Shown here in pieces: positions 35,469 to 44,479 of a DNA stretch of 64,000 nt. Source of the DNA: Clostridium_AM tanneri (lineage in GTDB: Bacteria > Bacillota > Clostridia > Clostridiales > Clostridiaceae). Numbering within the stretch: the first letter of the stretch is position 1; each line of letters opens with the position of its first letter. The position numbers and the translations under genes are program-made. The notes under the pieces were generated by a model, which searched no databases, was not told the DNA's origin, and saw only the letters and a list, made by a program, of their open reading frames with translations. The stretch lies in contig NZ_JARUJP010000014.1 in NCBI RefSeq assembly GCF_033659955.1, positions 1 to 64,000 of the forward strand, in the 5' to 3' direction.

Positions 35469-35837
35469 TCATTTACTAAATAAGTCACTTCTTAAATTCT
35501 TAGCATTTTTTAAGTATACAAATTCTTTATCTATTTTAGTTACATCTACCAACATTAAAATTCTTATGCATAAAGGCAGAGACGAATCTGTCTCTCCTTC
35601 TACGTACATCTCATTAAAATGCATAATAGCAGCATGTTTAACATTAAAAGCTTCCCTTACAAACTTTCCAGGATAAGCTTTAGTTATGTCTTTTGTGCAA
35701 GAAAACTCTATAGTTAGTATTTTATCTAGGTCTATATCATTTCTCATTATCATTTCATTAAATAACTCTACTGTTGACTTTTTAATCTCTTCAACAGAAT
35801 TTTCTGATATAGTTGTAGCTCCTCTCAAGGCTATCAT
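35469..35837 (-). CDS. aroH: Chorismate mutase, AroH type
   Basis: 122 residues, the trimeric AroH class. IALRGATTISENS at the N-terminus holds the active-site Arg 5 counterpart, FSCTKDITKAYPGKFVREA holds further substrate contacts, and SLPLCIRILM the second Arg. It converts chorismate to prephenate for Phe/Tyr synthesis. The ATG overlaps the stop of the upstream flavoprotein gene by four bases, so the two are translationally coupled. Confidence 0.93.
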   Translation of the reverse strand: MIALRGATTISENSVEEIKKSTVELFNEMIMRNDIDLDKILTIEFSCTKDITKAYPGKFVREAFNVKHAAIMHFNEMYVEGETDSSLPLCIRILMLVDVTKIDKEFVYLKNAKNLRSDLFSK

Positions 35838-37063
35838 TCACTTTCACCAACCTTTAATCCTGCTAAAAATCCTGTAGACAAAGCTATTTGTATATTAAAA
35901 CCACCAGTGAATGCGTCTACATCAATTAATTCTCCTGCAAAATATAAGTTTCTTATTATTTTAGAAGCCATTGTAGAAGGATCAATTTCTTTTATATTTA
36001 CTCCTCCGGCAGTTACAATTGCTTCAGCTATAGGTCTTAAACCCTTTATCTGCAAAGTAAAGTTTTGAATAAGATTGACTAAATTCTTTCTTTCCTCCTT
36101 AGTAATGGAGTTTACTTTTTTTTCTGCATCTATTTCGGATAGTTTAACCACTACATCAATGAGCTTCTGTGGTAGAAGATCCACTAAAGAGTTCTTGAAA
36201 TCCTTATTTATGTACTTAGCAAAATCCTTTTGTAGTCGTTTATCTAGTTCCTCAGAGGATAATGCAGGTTTTAAATTTATAACAGCTTTTAAGTTTTCTT
36301 TTTTACTTACAACTCTACTGCCACTTAATACAATTGGCCCTGATATACCAAAGTGAGTAAATAACATTTCACCAAAGTCTTCATATAGTGTTTTGTTTTT
36401 ACTATCTATTATTCGTAATTGAACATTTTTAAGTGATAATCCTTGAAGTTCCTTTATCCAACTTTCCTTTACCTCTATAGGCACAAGAGCAGGAGTTATA
36501 TTTGTTATATTATGTCCTAATATTTCTGCAAACTTATGCCCTTCTCCACTGGAGCCTGTTTGAGGATATGACATTCCTCCTGTACATAATATAAAATAAT
36601 CTCCTTTTATTGTGGAGTTGTCTTCCAACTGAACTTCCTTTATAACTCCATCTTCATCTATAAGTTTTTTTACCTTATAACCTAGTTTTACAGTAACACC
36701 TTTTCTAACAAGCTCTTTTTGCAATGCACTTATTATGTCAGAAGACTTATCTGATTGAGGAAAAACTCTGTCCCCTCTTTCTACTTTTAATTTAACACCT
36801 AGTCTTTCAAAAAAGTTAATAGCATCTTCATTTGTAAAGGTATATAGAGAGCTATATAAAAAATGAGGATTTCCAGGAATATAATCAAAAAAATCATTAA
36901 TATCCTTTTTATTAGTTACATTACATCTACCTTTTCCTGTAATGAACATTTTTTTACCTAGCTTGTCGTTTTTCTCGATTAGTATTGTTTTATGTTTGTC
37001 AGCAGCGGTTATTGCTGCCATCATACCAGCGGGTCCCCCGCCGATTACTACTACTGTTGCCAT
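35834..37063 (-). CDS. HI0933-family flavoprotein oxidoreductase
   Basis: 409 residues. VVVIGGGPAGMMAAI (residues 4-18) is the FAD dinucleotide-binding loop, KMFITGKGRCNVTN and FILCTGGMSYPQTGSSGEGH are typical of the HI0933/BaiN-like family, and the C-terminal LYFAGELIDVDAFTGGFNIQ closes the FAD site. Reductase activity on unsaturated substrates has been reported for some members, but the physiological role here is unknown. It overlaps aroH by four bases. Confidence 0.88.
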   Translation of the reverse strand: MATVVVIGGGPAGMMAAITAADKHKTILIEKNDKLGKKMFITGKGRCNVTNKKDINDFFDYIPGNPHFLYSSLYTFTNEDAINFFERLGVKLKVERGDRVFPQSDKSSDIISALQKELVRKGVTVKLGYKVKKLIDEDGVIKEVQLEDNSTIKGDYFILCTGGMSYPQTGSSGEGHKFAEILGHNITNITPALVPIEVKESWIKELQGLSLKNVQLRIIDSKNKTLYEDFGEMLFTHFGISGPIVLSGSRVVSKKENLKAVINLKPALSSEELDKRLQKDFAKYINKDFKNSLVDLLPQKLIDVVVKLSEIDAEKKVNSITKEERKNLVNLIQNFTLQIKGLRPIAEAIVTAGGVNIKEIDPSTMASKIIRNLYFAGELIDVDAFTGGFNIQIALSTGFLAGLKVGESE

Positions 37064-37152
37064 GAAGTCACCACCCTATATTGTTAATCCTTCTTTCATA
37101 TCTATATTATAGTAATATAATAGATTAATTTATTCAATATTTATTTAAAATT

Positions 37153-37177
37153 AAAAAACGAAGCCTGTGGCTTCGTT
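37153..37177 (-). terminator. Terminator of the RpiR-type gene
   Basis: A perfect 9-bp GC-rich stem (37157-37165 with 37169-37177, loop tgt) is followed on the minus strand by a T run. Confidence 0.85.
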
Positions 37178-37231
37178 CCTATATGCATTTTCATATATTG
37201 ACCAAAAGGAAAGGGGTTATCCCACTCCTTT

Positions 37232-38110
37232 TTAATCAGACTCCTTAAAGGAATATACCTGATACTCTTCCCATATGCCTTCTAAGTTTGTAAAGGTAGT
37301 AGATATCTTTTCTTTCTCTCTCAAACCAACTGCAATAATTAAAGCATTAATTACACTAAGTGGAGCAACTAGTGAATCAACAAAAGAAGCCATGTTACTT
37401 TGTGCTATTAATGTATAATCAGCTCTTGCAGCAAGTGGTGATAAAAGGCTATCAGTTATAGCAACAACCTTTGCACCTCTGCTTTGAGCAAAGGTTAACG
37501 CTTCTATAGTTCTAGCAGCATAACGTGGGAAACCAATACCTATAACTAAGTCGTCTTCCGTAACATTAATCATTTGTTCAAAGATATCGCTAATTCCATA
37601 GCTGACAATCTTAACGTTGTCCAAAATAAGATTTAAATAAAATCCTAGAAACTCTGCAAGTGCAGTAGAACTTCTAAGACCTATTATATATATTTTTTTA
37701 GCGCTAAAGATACCGTTTACTACGTCTTCAAAAGTCTTATGGTTTATTTTCTCCAAGGTTGACCTTATATTCTCCATGTCCGACTTTAATACGCCTTTTA
37801 AAGCACTTTCTTCACTGACAAAATCATTTGACAATTCTATTCTTTGAACCGTAGTAAGTTTGTTTTTAATTAGTTCTTGCAAAGCCTTTTGTAGTTTTGG
37901 ATATCCACTGAAACCTAATTCGTTTGCAAATCTTACTACAGTAGATTCACTAACTCCTACACTGATACCTAGCTTAGCAGCGGTCATGAAAGCTGCTTTA
38001 TCATAGTGTTTTAAAATGTACTCAGCTATTAACTTTTGTCCCTTACTAAGACGCGGAAACTTAACCTGAATGGTCCTCATTAAATCTTGTTTATTATTCC
38101 CATCTTCCAT
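37232..38110 (-). CDS. RpiR/MurR family transcriptional regulator
   Basis: About 292 residues. The N-terminal HTH_6 domain has LSKGQKLIAEYILKH and GVSESTVVRFANELGFSGYP (about residues 45-64); the C-terminal SIS domain (about 120-260) has IYIIGLRSSTALAEF and GIGFPRYAARTIEAL and probably binds a sugar phosphate. No sugar gene is adjacent, so the target is unknown. The start at 38110 is chosen since AAAGGA lies 11 bases upstream; an in-frame ATG at 38140 has no ribosome binding site. Confidence 0.88.
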   Translation of the reverse strand: MEDGNNKQDLMRTIQVKFPRLSKGQKLIAEYILKHYDKAAFMTAAKLGISVGVSESTVVRFANELGFSGYPKLQKALQELIKNKLTTVQRIELSNDFVSEESALKGVLKSDMENIRSTLEKINHKTFEDVVNGIFSAKKIYIIGLRSSTALAEFLGFYLNLILDNVKIVSYGISDIFEQMINVTEDDLVIGIGFPRYAARTIEALTFAQSRGAKVVAITDSLLSPLAARADYTLIAQSNMASFVDSLVAPLSVINALIIAVGLREKEKISTTFTNLEGIWEEYQVYSFKESD

Positions 38111-38208
38111 AATATTCTCAATCCTTTCTCTTTTCCCCATACATTTGCAATATTTATTTCATTTTAACATCTATTGAACAAAGTTTCAATATGTCATTCA
38201 ATTGTTTG

Positions 38209-38373
38209 TTATTTTTCTTTATAAATATTTATTATATGTTTATCATCCTTTTCTGTTATACCAAACACAAGGTCTTTTTCACTTAAATTTTTATTTAAGA
38301 AATCAACTACCTTATACATTTCTTCGTAGTAATTAAATTCCTTTGATGCTATTAATTCTAATTTATCTTTCAT
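38209..38373 (-). CDS. YpmA-like DUF4264 protein
   Basis: 54 residues too short for many gene callers: KDKLELIASKEFNYYEEMYK, then VVDFLNKNLSEKDLVFGITE and HIINIYK at the end. The pattern MYKxVDxLNKxLxxKxLxFG matches B. subtilis YpmA and DUF4264, a family of unknown function in spore formers. It follows the methyltransferase gene by 48 bases. No ribosome binding site lies directly before the ATG; a strong GGGAGGTG sits 38 bases away with a perfect hairpin in between, described separately. Confidence 0.75.
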   Translation of the reverse strand: MKDKLELIASKEFNYYEEMYKVVDFLNKNLSEKDLVFGITEKDDKHIINIYKEK

Positions 38374-38416
38374 AACTTTTTTATCAAACTAGTAAAGGTT
38401 TGATAAAAGTTCACCT
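38374..38416 (-). promoter_or_regulatory. Hairpin bridging Shine-Dalgarno and start codon of the ypmA-like gene
   Basis: On the minus strand GGGAGGTG is followed by AAC, then a perfect 11-bp stem with an 8-base loop (30 bases in all, about 38379-38408), then AAGTT and the ATG. If the hairpin forms, the Shine-Dalgarno is 8 bases from the ATG, the ideal spacing; without it the gap is 38. Confidence 0.5.
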
Positions 38417-38421
38417 CCCAT

Positions 38422-38964
38422 TTATTTTTTTTCAATAACTATTAAGTATGGCGGATTGTTTAATCTGTTAACATAGGAATGGAGCATTACCCCAAAGACT
38501 TCTTTAGGAAGATTTTCAACAAAATCTAATATAGCTGTTTCCTCTCTTTTGCCTTCTTCATGACCTCTATATAATGCAATGGTGATTATTCCACCAGAAT
38601 TTAATAAATCTATACTTTCTTTTAGACTATTTATAGTTGAATTGCTTTTTGTAGTAATATCTTTATTGCCTCCAGGTAAAAAACCTAGATTATACATTAC
38701 ACAATCTACATTTTCCTTTATGTATTTTTTTATCTCCTCATGAGAATCCTCTATTACAATTACATTGTTTTTATTTTTCTCTTTATAGGCTCTTACTGCA
38801 CTTGTTTGAATTTCAAAAGAATAAACTTTACCAAAAATCTCACTCAAAAAATCAGTATCATGCCCATTACCTAAGGTAGCATCAATTGCTATATCAAATT
38901 TATTACAGAATTCCTTTATTATATGATGTGAAAGTTTATTGACATCCGTAACATATTTGTACAT
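38422..38964 (-). CDS. Class I SAM-dependent methyltransferase, YtqB/rRNA methylase-like
   Basis: 180 residues matching the putative rRNA methylase family (YtqB). DATLGNGHDTDFLSE (about residues 28-42) is the SAM-binding motif I, VYSFEIQTSAV follows, and YNLGFLPGGNKDITT is the family hallmark, with SGGIITIALYRGHEEGK after it. Structural work on homologues supports SAM binding; the substrate here is not certain. The ribosome binding site is aaaggag. It is followed by the small ypmA-like gene. Confidence 0.85.
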   Translation of the reverse strand: MYKYVTDVNKLSHHIIKEFCNKFDIAIDATLGNGHDTDFLSEIFGKVYSFEIQTSAVRAYKEKNKNNVIVIEDSHEEIKKYIKENVDCVMYNLGFLPGGNKDITTKSNSTINSLKESIDLLNSGGIITIALYRGHEEGKREETAILDFVENLPKEVFGVMLHSYVNRLNNPPYLIVIEKK

Positions 38965-39060
38965 TGTCTTCTCCTTTTAATACGTAGTTTGTTTTACTCT
39001 TACATTTTACATAGGGTTCCTTATTAAGTCTACTTACATGCCTACAATTATCATATAAGT

Positions 39061-39771
39061 CTATAAGGTTTTAATGTATTCAATTTCATCAACATCTAAG
39101 TATCTCCACTGGCCTTCTTGTAAGCTGCCAAGTTTAATCTTTCCTATCTGTATTCTTCTTAACTTTATTACAGGATGTTTTATCACTTCACACATTCTTC
39201 TTATTTGTCTATTTTTTCCTTCATGTATTGTAATTTGAACTTCTGAAGAATCTTTATACCTATTTAATATTTTAAAGTCCGCATTAGATGTTATATATCC
39301 TCCTATGTCCAAACCCTTCTTAAACTTTTCTATTTGGATGTCTGATGGAATTCCCTTAACTATAGCAACATATACTTTGTTTTTTTCTTCCCTGGGGTGA
39401 ATTATTTTATTATATACTTCACCATCATTAGTAAGTAGGATTAAACCAGAGGTATCATAGTCTAATCTACCTATAGGATATACTCTCTCATCAACTTCTA
39501 CCAAATCTAAAATTGTTTTTCTTCCTTTTTCATCCTTTACAGTAGATACATATCCAACTGGTTTATTTAGCGCTATGTATACTTTTCTTTCTTCTTTTTT
39601 AATTGTTTTTCCATCTACTACTACAACATCTTTTTCACTGTCTACCTTAAAGCCTAATTCATAAATTACATTATTATTAACCTTTACTCTCCCCTGCTGT
39701 ATGATTTCTTCACACTTTCTTCTAGAAGCTACTCCACAGGAGGCCATGTATTTTTGTAGTCTTTCTTCCAT
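39061..39771 (-). CDS. rluB: Pseudouridine synthase, RluB/RsuA family
   Basis: 236 residues. An N-terminal S4 domain (ERLQKYMASCGVASRRKCEE) is followed by the catalytic domain with ALNKPVGYVST, GRLDYDTSGLILLTNDGE (catalytic Asp) and NRQIRRMCEVIKHPV. It modifies 23S or 16S rRNA; in Firmicutes this gene is usually called rluB and follows scpB, which is not present here. The ribosome binding site is caggtga. Confidence 0.9.
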   Translation of the reverse strand: MEERLQKYMASCGVASRRKCEEIIQQGRVKVNNNVIYELGFKVDSEKDVVVVDGKTIKKEERKVYIALNKPVGYVSTVKDEKGRKTILDLVEVDERVYPIGRLDYDTSGLILLTNDGEVYNKIIHPREEKNKVYVAIVKGIPSDIQIEKFKKGLDIGGYITSNADFKILNRYKDSSEVQITIHEGKNRQIRRMCEVIKHPVIKLRRIQIGKIKLGSLQEGQWRYLDVDEIEYIKTL

Positions 39772-40189
39772 AATATCACCTGCCTTCTTATATGAATTTT
39801 ATTTAACTATTTACTATACTAATTTATAATTAATTTTAAATATCCGCAAGAAAGATTTTTCCAATTCATATTTAAATAGTGGTTAATAATATTATTTCTT
39901 TTTTTATAAATATAATTCTAAAGGGTATCGGTAAATCTATAGAGATATTAAGCTTTTTAACTTATATTTATAAAACCATTTTATATAGATATAGTATAAT
40001 AATCAAATTTAGGTTGTTTTTTATAAGTTTACTTTTAGTTTTATTTACATAATATTTAGTATGTAATTATTAGTTAATTAATAAAAGAACAAAAGAAATT
40101 TTAAGCTAAATAAAACTTCTTTTGTCCTTTTCCTCCTAAAGGATTCTAGTGAAAGTTATATATACTAACATTTAGTATATTAACCTACG
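39772..40189. other. Gene-free AT-rich gap
   Basis: 418 bases without a credible ORF. The right end holds the terminator of the YkgJ-type gene and a small palindrome near 40156-40175; the rest is AT-rich and presumably carries the rluB promoter, which I cannot place. Confidence 0.5.
40083..40131 (-). terminator. Terminator of the YkgJ-type gene
   Basis: A long, slightly imperfect stem (arms about 40083-40103 and 40111-40131) ends in TTTTA on the minus strand. Confidence 0.7.
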
Positions 40190-41023
40190 TTAGGCTTCTC
40201 TATTTATATCATTAAATCCATCTTTAAACCAATGCTGAAGAGCTTTATATATAGCTCTCTCTTCTAAATAATCCTCTGAAAAAGCTTTAAGTCTTTTAAA
40301 TCGTGTAACACTCATGGAAAGGTGATTTATAGAATATTGAACAATGTTATTTATAGCTATATTGGGTTTAACCACTTCTTCCTTTTTCTCACAGTAAGTT
40401 GAACTTGAAAATGTAATAAACTTTCTACAATTTAGTGGCCTAACCTCATATATAGAGCATCCCCCCTCTTCATCTAAAAAAATACAGGGTATATTTTTTT
40501 CACTGAAAAGTTCTACTACCTCCTCTTTCCTTTCTTTAATTTCCTTAAAGCTTGGAACCTCCATTATGGTTGCATTTATCTTATTTTTAAGTTCATTAAT
40601 TTTGTCACCATCAAAATTATTTATGACATATTCTCTTATTAATTCTGCCTCTATAGCTGTGCAATCCATATAGATATGGCAGCAGTGACTGCATCCCTTT
40701 CTACAGGGCGCGTACTTAGTAAAATCCTCAGCACCTTCATCTGCAGCCTTGTACATATATTTTAAGTAGTCTTTTCCCTTACTCAAGCTTAATTCTTTAT
40801 CTATAATATCTTGCAACAGAAATTCTGATACTTTATCATAGTTGTTGCTGCTTTTACTATAGTTAAAAACTATCTCTTCATCTCTATAATTTCTACCTAA
40901 CGTTTTATATTCACTATTATTTTTCATGCAGCAATTTTTAAATTTTAAGCCACTGCCACAAAAACAATGGTTCTCTGGTGATATTTTGATTCTTTTCTCC
41001 TTTGTATATAGTTTTCCCTCCAT
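40190..41023 (-). CDS. YkgJ-type cysteine cluster protein with SEC-C motif
   Basis: About 277 residues. CFCGSGLKFKNCC near residue 20 is a SEC-C zinc motif. The central CRKGCSHCCHIY, IFLDEEGGCSIYEVRPLNCR and the Arg-Lys following form the CxxxCxxCC / CxxYxxRPxxCR pattern of the YkgJ family (CxxCxxxxC zinc or Fe-S cluster). Function is unknown in most members; some resemble flagellar or methylation-related proteins. ATG 41023 is preferred because AGAGG lies 6 bases upstream; an in-frame TTG at 41038 lacks one. It is transcribed alone. Confidence 0.8.
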   Translation of the reverse strand: MEGKLYTKEKRIKISPENHCFCGSGLKFKNCCMKNNSEYKTLGRNYRDEEIVFNYSKSSNNYDKVSEFLLQDIIDKELSLSKGKDYLKYMYKAADEGAEDFTKYAPCRKGCSHCCHIYMDCTAIEAELIREYVINNFDGDKINELKNKINATIMEVPSFKEIKERKEEVVELFSEKNIPCIFLDEEGGCSIYEVRPLNCRKFITFSSSTYCEKKEEVVKPNIAINNIVQYSINHLSMSVTRFKRLKAFSEDYLEERAIYKALQHWFKDGFNDINREA

Positions 41024-41174
41024 AGTACACCTCTTCAACTGTACGCTAAAATAATGATTTAAGGTTTACTTTAGCATATCCATTCTACAAATTTTAAATA
41101 ATTTCTACTTGTATTTTATAATAATATTTAATGTTTTTACAAGTAGGTTATTATAATTTAAAAATAAAACTATT

Positions 41175-41212
41175 AAAAAAATCCCTATACCAATAGGTAC
41201 AAGGATTTTTTT
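41175..41212 (-). terminator. Terminator of the 52-residue ORF
   Basis: An imperfect long stem (41175-41184 with 41203-41212 as the outer 10 bp, plus an inner part) overlaps the stop codon of the small gene and carries T runs. Confidence 0.75.
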
Positions 41213-41369
41213 AATCTTTATCTAATTCATCTCTGAATTTTGCTATTTCTTCCTCTGTCATATTTGTCTTTTTCATAACTTCTCCCATGCACATTCCTTT
41301 ACTAAAAAGATTAATGGCATAGTCTCTTGTTTCCTCATAAGTATTAATTTTTTCCTTTGAATTAGTCAC
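41211..41369 (-). CDS. Small hypothetical helical protein
   Basis: 52 residues beginning at a GTG at 41369 with GGATGG upstream. It starts TNSKEKINTYEETRDYAINL and contains MCMGEVMKKTNMTEEEIAKF, a helix-turn-helix-like ending typical of small proteins that read as tiny HTH domains. A strong terminator overlaps its stop codon. No family name is recognised. Codon use is normal for the region. Confidence 0.55.
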   Translation of the reverse strand: MTNSKEKINTYEETRDYAINLFSKGMCMGEVMKKTNMTEEEIAKFRDELDKD

Positions 41370-41488
41370 AATTTACACCATCCTTTAGTTTTAATTTATT
41401 AATATGAATATAAGTATAAATATTATTTGTAGTTTACATTAAATTTGATTTACATAATAATTAATATGTTGTATAGCATTAGTTAAAA

Positions 41489-41546
41489 AAGATAGATGCA
41501 AACTTACTTTATCTTTAAAGTTTACACCTATTTTTACCCCTATCTT
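41489..41546 (-). terminator. Terminator of the YkuS-like gene
   Basis: Nested stems (41489-41495 with 41540-41546; 41500-41505 with 41518-41523) are followed on the minus strand by a T run, 23 bases after the stop codon. Confidence 0.6.
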
Positions 41547-41569
41547 ATCCATAGTGATTTAGATTAATT

Positions 41570-41830
41570 TTATTTTGTAACTATGTTTTCAAGTTGGCTT
41601 TTTATTTCTTCTGCTGTTTGACCATCAGCAATAATCTGTGGTGTTCTTGTTGTAGTGTCTGAATAGCCCATAACATTTATGCTCTGCCCTGTTACTATTA
41701 CTGCATCAAATTGATCGTAAAAAGAAGAATTTTCAGTACTGTTTATCTCAAATTCCTCAACACTATACCCATTTTTAGATAAATAGTTTCCTACTGTGCC
41801 TAGTCCTTTTTCTACAGCTACCTTTTTCAT
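41570..41830 (-). CDS. YkuS family protein (UPF0180)
   Basis: 86 residues from the ATG at 41830 (tggaggtga upstream). It begins KKVAVEKGLGTVGNYLSKNG and continues with a DAVIVTGQSINVMGYSDT strand region, the conserved UPF0180/YkuS pattern. The family is small, widespread in spore-forming Firmicutes and of unknown function. It stands alone, closed by a terminator. Confidence 0.82.
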   Translation of the reverse strand: MKKVAVEKGLGTVGNYLSKNGYSVEEFEINSTENSSFYDQFDAVIVTGQSINVMGYSDTTTRTPQIIADGQTAEEIKSQLENIVTK

Positions 41831-41930
41831 TTCTATCACCTCCAAGTATATTTTTCACAAAAAACAGAAAATAATTCATAGTAGCAATATCAAAATCTTA
41901 ACATTTTTATTGTTACATGAATTTAAACTA

Positions 41931-41978
41931 AAAAAGAGTTCTTAAATAACACCAGTGTGCTACTTAAGAACTCTTTTT
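41931..41978 (-). terminator. Terminator of the glycosyltransferase gene
   Basis: A perfect 15-bp stem (41931-41945 with 41964-41978) overlaps the stop codon and is followed by T residues on the minus strand. Confidence 0.8.
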
Positions 41979-43401
41979 ATTCAACATCTTGAATACTTAT
42001 TTGTCTTATATGCTTCGTATGACTCCACTCTTTTTTATCTTTATCTATTATCCCTTGAATAGTTATTGGAATCCAAGTTAAAGTATATATTCCGTATAAT
42101 AAGTACCAAACAAATAGTTTAAGAGGATTCTTTCCACCTATCATACGAATCATTACTATGAAAGTACCAATATACGCAATATTCCCTATAAGCATTTCTA
42201 TAAAGGTTGGTTGACCACCATATAGGTATGAAAGTATTATTACATTTAGAGAATATAAACCAAAGGTAATAAACATTTTCTTTGAAAGTTTATTCTCTAG
42301 GAGCATTATTAAAGGTGTAAAAATAAACTGAATAATACTGAAGGTCTTCCATATAATGCTTCCAAAAACACTACCAAAGACATTGTTAAACAAATCATTT
42401 ATAACAAATATGTTTAAACCATCTTTAGTGTTAACCTGCATCATAGTAAGCACTGCAGACAAACCTATTAATATTGTTACAAAGGGCTGTATTGTATATA
42501 ATGCACAGTCTAACGCTGTAAAGCTTTTATCCTTAACAGCCTTTTTAAGTAACTTTGAGAAAAATCTCGAAGATACATCTGTAAATCCCTGCATCCATCT
42601 TTTTCTCTGATTCCAAGATTGTTTCAAAGTTAAAGGTTTTTCATCATAAACTATTGCATTATGTGCCCAACCTACTTTATGTCCATTTAACACAAGCTTA
42701 CAAGTAAATTCTAAATCCTCTGTAAGACAGGTTGCCCCCCATCCAAGTTTTCTAAGAATTTCAGTGTCCATACAAAACCCTGTTCCACCTATCTGGTTAG
42801 ATAGTCCAAGATTTGCTCTTGCTAATTGAAACAGTCTGTTTGCAGTCCAGAAAGAAATAGAATAAGATTGTGTGATCCATGAATCATTTGGATTTTTGCT
42901 ATCTATGTACCCTTGAACTACCTTATATCCCTGCTGCATCTTATAGTTCATTTCTTTTAGAAAGTTTTTAGAAATTAAATTATCTGCATCAAAAATTGCT
43001 ATAGCATCATATTTTTTGTCCATTTTAAATATTCTATCAAACATCCATTCCAGAGCATATCCCTTACCTCTCTTGTCTGGAACCTTTCTTTCATGAACAT
43101 TAACTCCATAACTGTTAGCAATACTAGCTGTACTATCATCGCAGTTATCAGCAATAACAAAGATATCATACATTTCTTTAGGATAGTCTATTTCTTTAAG
43201 ACTTTCTATAATTTTCCCTACAACCATCTCCTCATTGTGAGCTGCAACAAGTAGTGCAAAAGTTTTTTTAGGTGCACAATTTTCTGCTCCTTTGTCTTCC
43301 TTTTTATAAAGTCCAAACAATGAAAGGAGTAGATAGTACATTGTAATTGCAAAAACTGATATTTGAAAAATAAATGTAAAACTAGATATAAATTGATTCA
43401 T
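41977..43401 (-). CDS. Membrane family 2 glycosyltransferase
   Basis: 474 residues. One N-terminal TM (about 8-28), a GT2 catalytic domain (about 45-280) with ALLVAAHNEE, VIADNCDDSTA, IFDADNLISKN (the DxD metal site), GGTGFCMDTE, TEDLEFTCKL and the QRKRWMQGF motif (Q/RxxRW) found in processive synthases, then five or so TM helices. It likely builds a beta-linked polysaccharide or glycolipid; no partner gene is adjacent, so the product is unknown. No PilZ domain is attached. The start has aaaggg upstream. Confidence 0.85.
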   Translation of the reverse strand: MNQFISSFTFIFQISVFAITMYYLLLSLFGLYKKEDKGAENCAPKKTFALLVAAHNEEMVVGKIIESLKEIDYPKEMYDIFVIADNCDDSTASIANSYGVNVHERKVPDKRGKGYALEWMFDRIFKMDKKYDAIAIFDADNLISKNFLKEMNYKMQQGYKVVQGYIDSKNPNDSWITQSYSISFWTANRLFQLARANLGLSNQIGGTGFCMDTEILRKLGWGATCLTEDLEFTCKLVLNGHKVGWAHNAIVYDEKPLTLKQSWNQRKRWMQGFTDVSSRFFSKLLKKAVKDKSFTALDCALYTIQPFVTILIGLSAVLTMMQVNTKDGLNIFVINDLFNNVFGSVFGSIIWKTFSIIQFIFTPLIMLLENKLSKKMFITFGLYSLNVIILSYLYGGQPTFIEMLIGNIAYIGTFIVMIRMIGGKNPLKLFVWYLLYGIYTLTWIPITIQGIIDKDKKEWSHTKHIRQISIQDVE

Positions 43402-43716
43402 TAAAAAAACCCTTTCCTTATTTATAGTGTCTTATTTTTTCCACGTAGACATAAAATACCGTATATCATAATACCACAAATTTTTCATTTTTACCTAGTT
43501 GTCGTAATTTTCTGACTATTAATTTTTCAATTTTCTACTTATAAACAAAACTTATAGTTAAAAGAACTTCTATTTATAAATATTATAATGTCAGCATTTT
43601 AGTTGTGCTATAATTTATGTAGGTTGTACTATTCTCTATCTTTATCTGTATATACTTTACCCAATTATATAATATATAATCCTACAATAAAATTGTTTTA
43701 AAAAGGTGGTAATAAT
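43402..43716. other. Gene-free divergent promoter region
   Basis: 315 bases between the glycosyltransferase (-) and yedF (+). TATAAT at 43609-43614 is a possible -10 box for yedF but no good -35 lies 17 bases before it. No riboswitch or ORF was seen. Confidence 0.45.
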
Positions 43717-44298
43717 ATGAGAAACTTAATTGATTGTAAAGGTTTAAAATGTCCAGAACCTGTTATACATACTAAAAAGTATTTTGATGGAATTGAAGAA
43801 GGAAAGGCTACAATTATAGTGGATAACGAAGTAGCTAAGAATAATGTTTCCAAATTTGCTGAAAGTAACGGTTTTAAATGGAAGGTAGAAGAAAATAACG
43901 GTTTATTCCATGTAAACATAACTAAAGAGAATTGTTCCTGTAAAGACATGGATTTAAATGAAAAGAAGCTTACTATTTTAGTTGGAAGTGACAAACTAGG
44001 ACAAGGCGATGATATATTAGGATCTATGCTTATGAAAAGCTATTTCTATGCTTTATCAGAAAGTGATTCTATTCCATCAGATCTACTCTTTTTAAATGCT
44101 GGCGTTAAGCTTACTGTGGAAGGTTCTGATTGTTTAGAGAGTATAATGAAACTTAAGGAAAGAGGAGTAAATGTTTTTAGTTGTGGAACTTGTCTTGATT
44201 TTTATAATCTAAAAGATAAACTAGCAGTAGGTGAAATAACTAATATGTACACTATAGTTGAAAAGATGAATTCATCAGATAATACAATTAAGCTATAA
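43717..44298 (+). CDS. yedF: Selenium-trait protein YedF (TusA + DsrE-like)
   Basis: 193 residues with two domains. Residues 1-75 are TusA/SirA-like: IDCKGLKCPEPVIHTKKYF with the conserved CPxP motif. Residues about 88-193 are a DsrE-like domain: LTILVGSDKLGQGDDILG and the Cys in FSCGTCLDFYNLKDKL. This two-domain YedF is a marker of organisms using selenium and is proposed to act in selenium transfer or modification; its exact role is unproven. Here it stands alone with aaaggtgg upstream and a strong terminator. It fits the HesB-like selenoprotein 13 kb away. Confidence 0.88.
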   Translation: MRNLIDCKGLKCPEPVIHTKKYFDGIEEGKATIIVDNEVAKNNVSKFAESNGFKWKVEENNGLFHVNITKENCSCKDMDLNEKKLTILVGSDKLGQGDDILGSMLMKSYFYALSESDSIPSDLLFLNAGVKLTVEGSDCLESIMKLKERGVNVFSCGTCLDFYNLKDKLAVGEITNMYTIVEKMNSSDNTIKL

Positions 44299-44360
44299 GA
44301 TTAAACTTAGCTTAGATGAGGAATATTTATATATACGATAATATTCTATAACAGATAACT

Positions 44361-44406
44361 AAAAAATAGATGTATGAAAATAATTGTTTTTCATACATCT
44401 ATTTTT
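44361..44406 (+). terminator. Terminator of yedF
   Basis: A perfect 20-bp stem (44361-44380 with 44387-44406, loop taattg) ends in a T run. Confidence 0.85.
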
Positions 44407-44479
44407 TAATTTAATTATTATACTAAAATTATCTAGCTTCCAAAGCTTTAATAAGAATTTACTTAATTTAGTACTTCAT

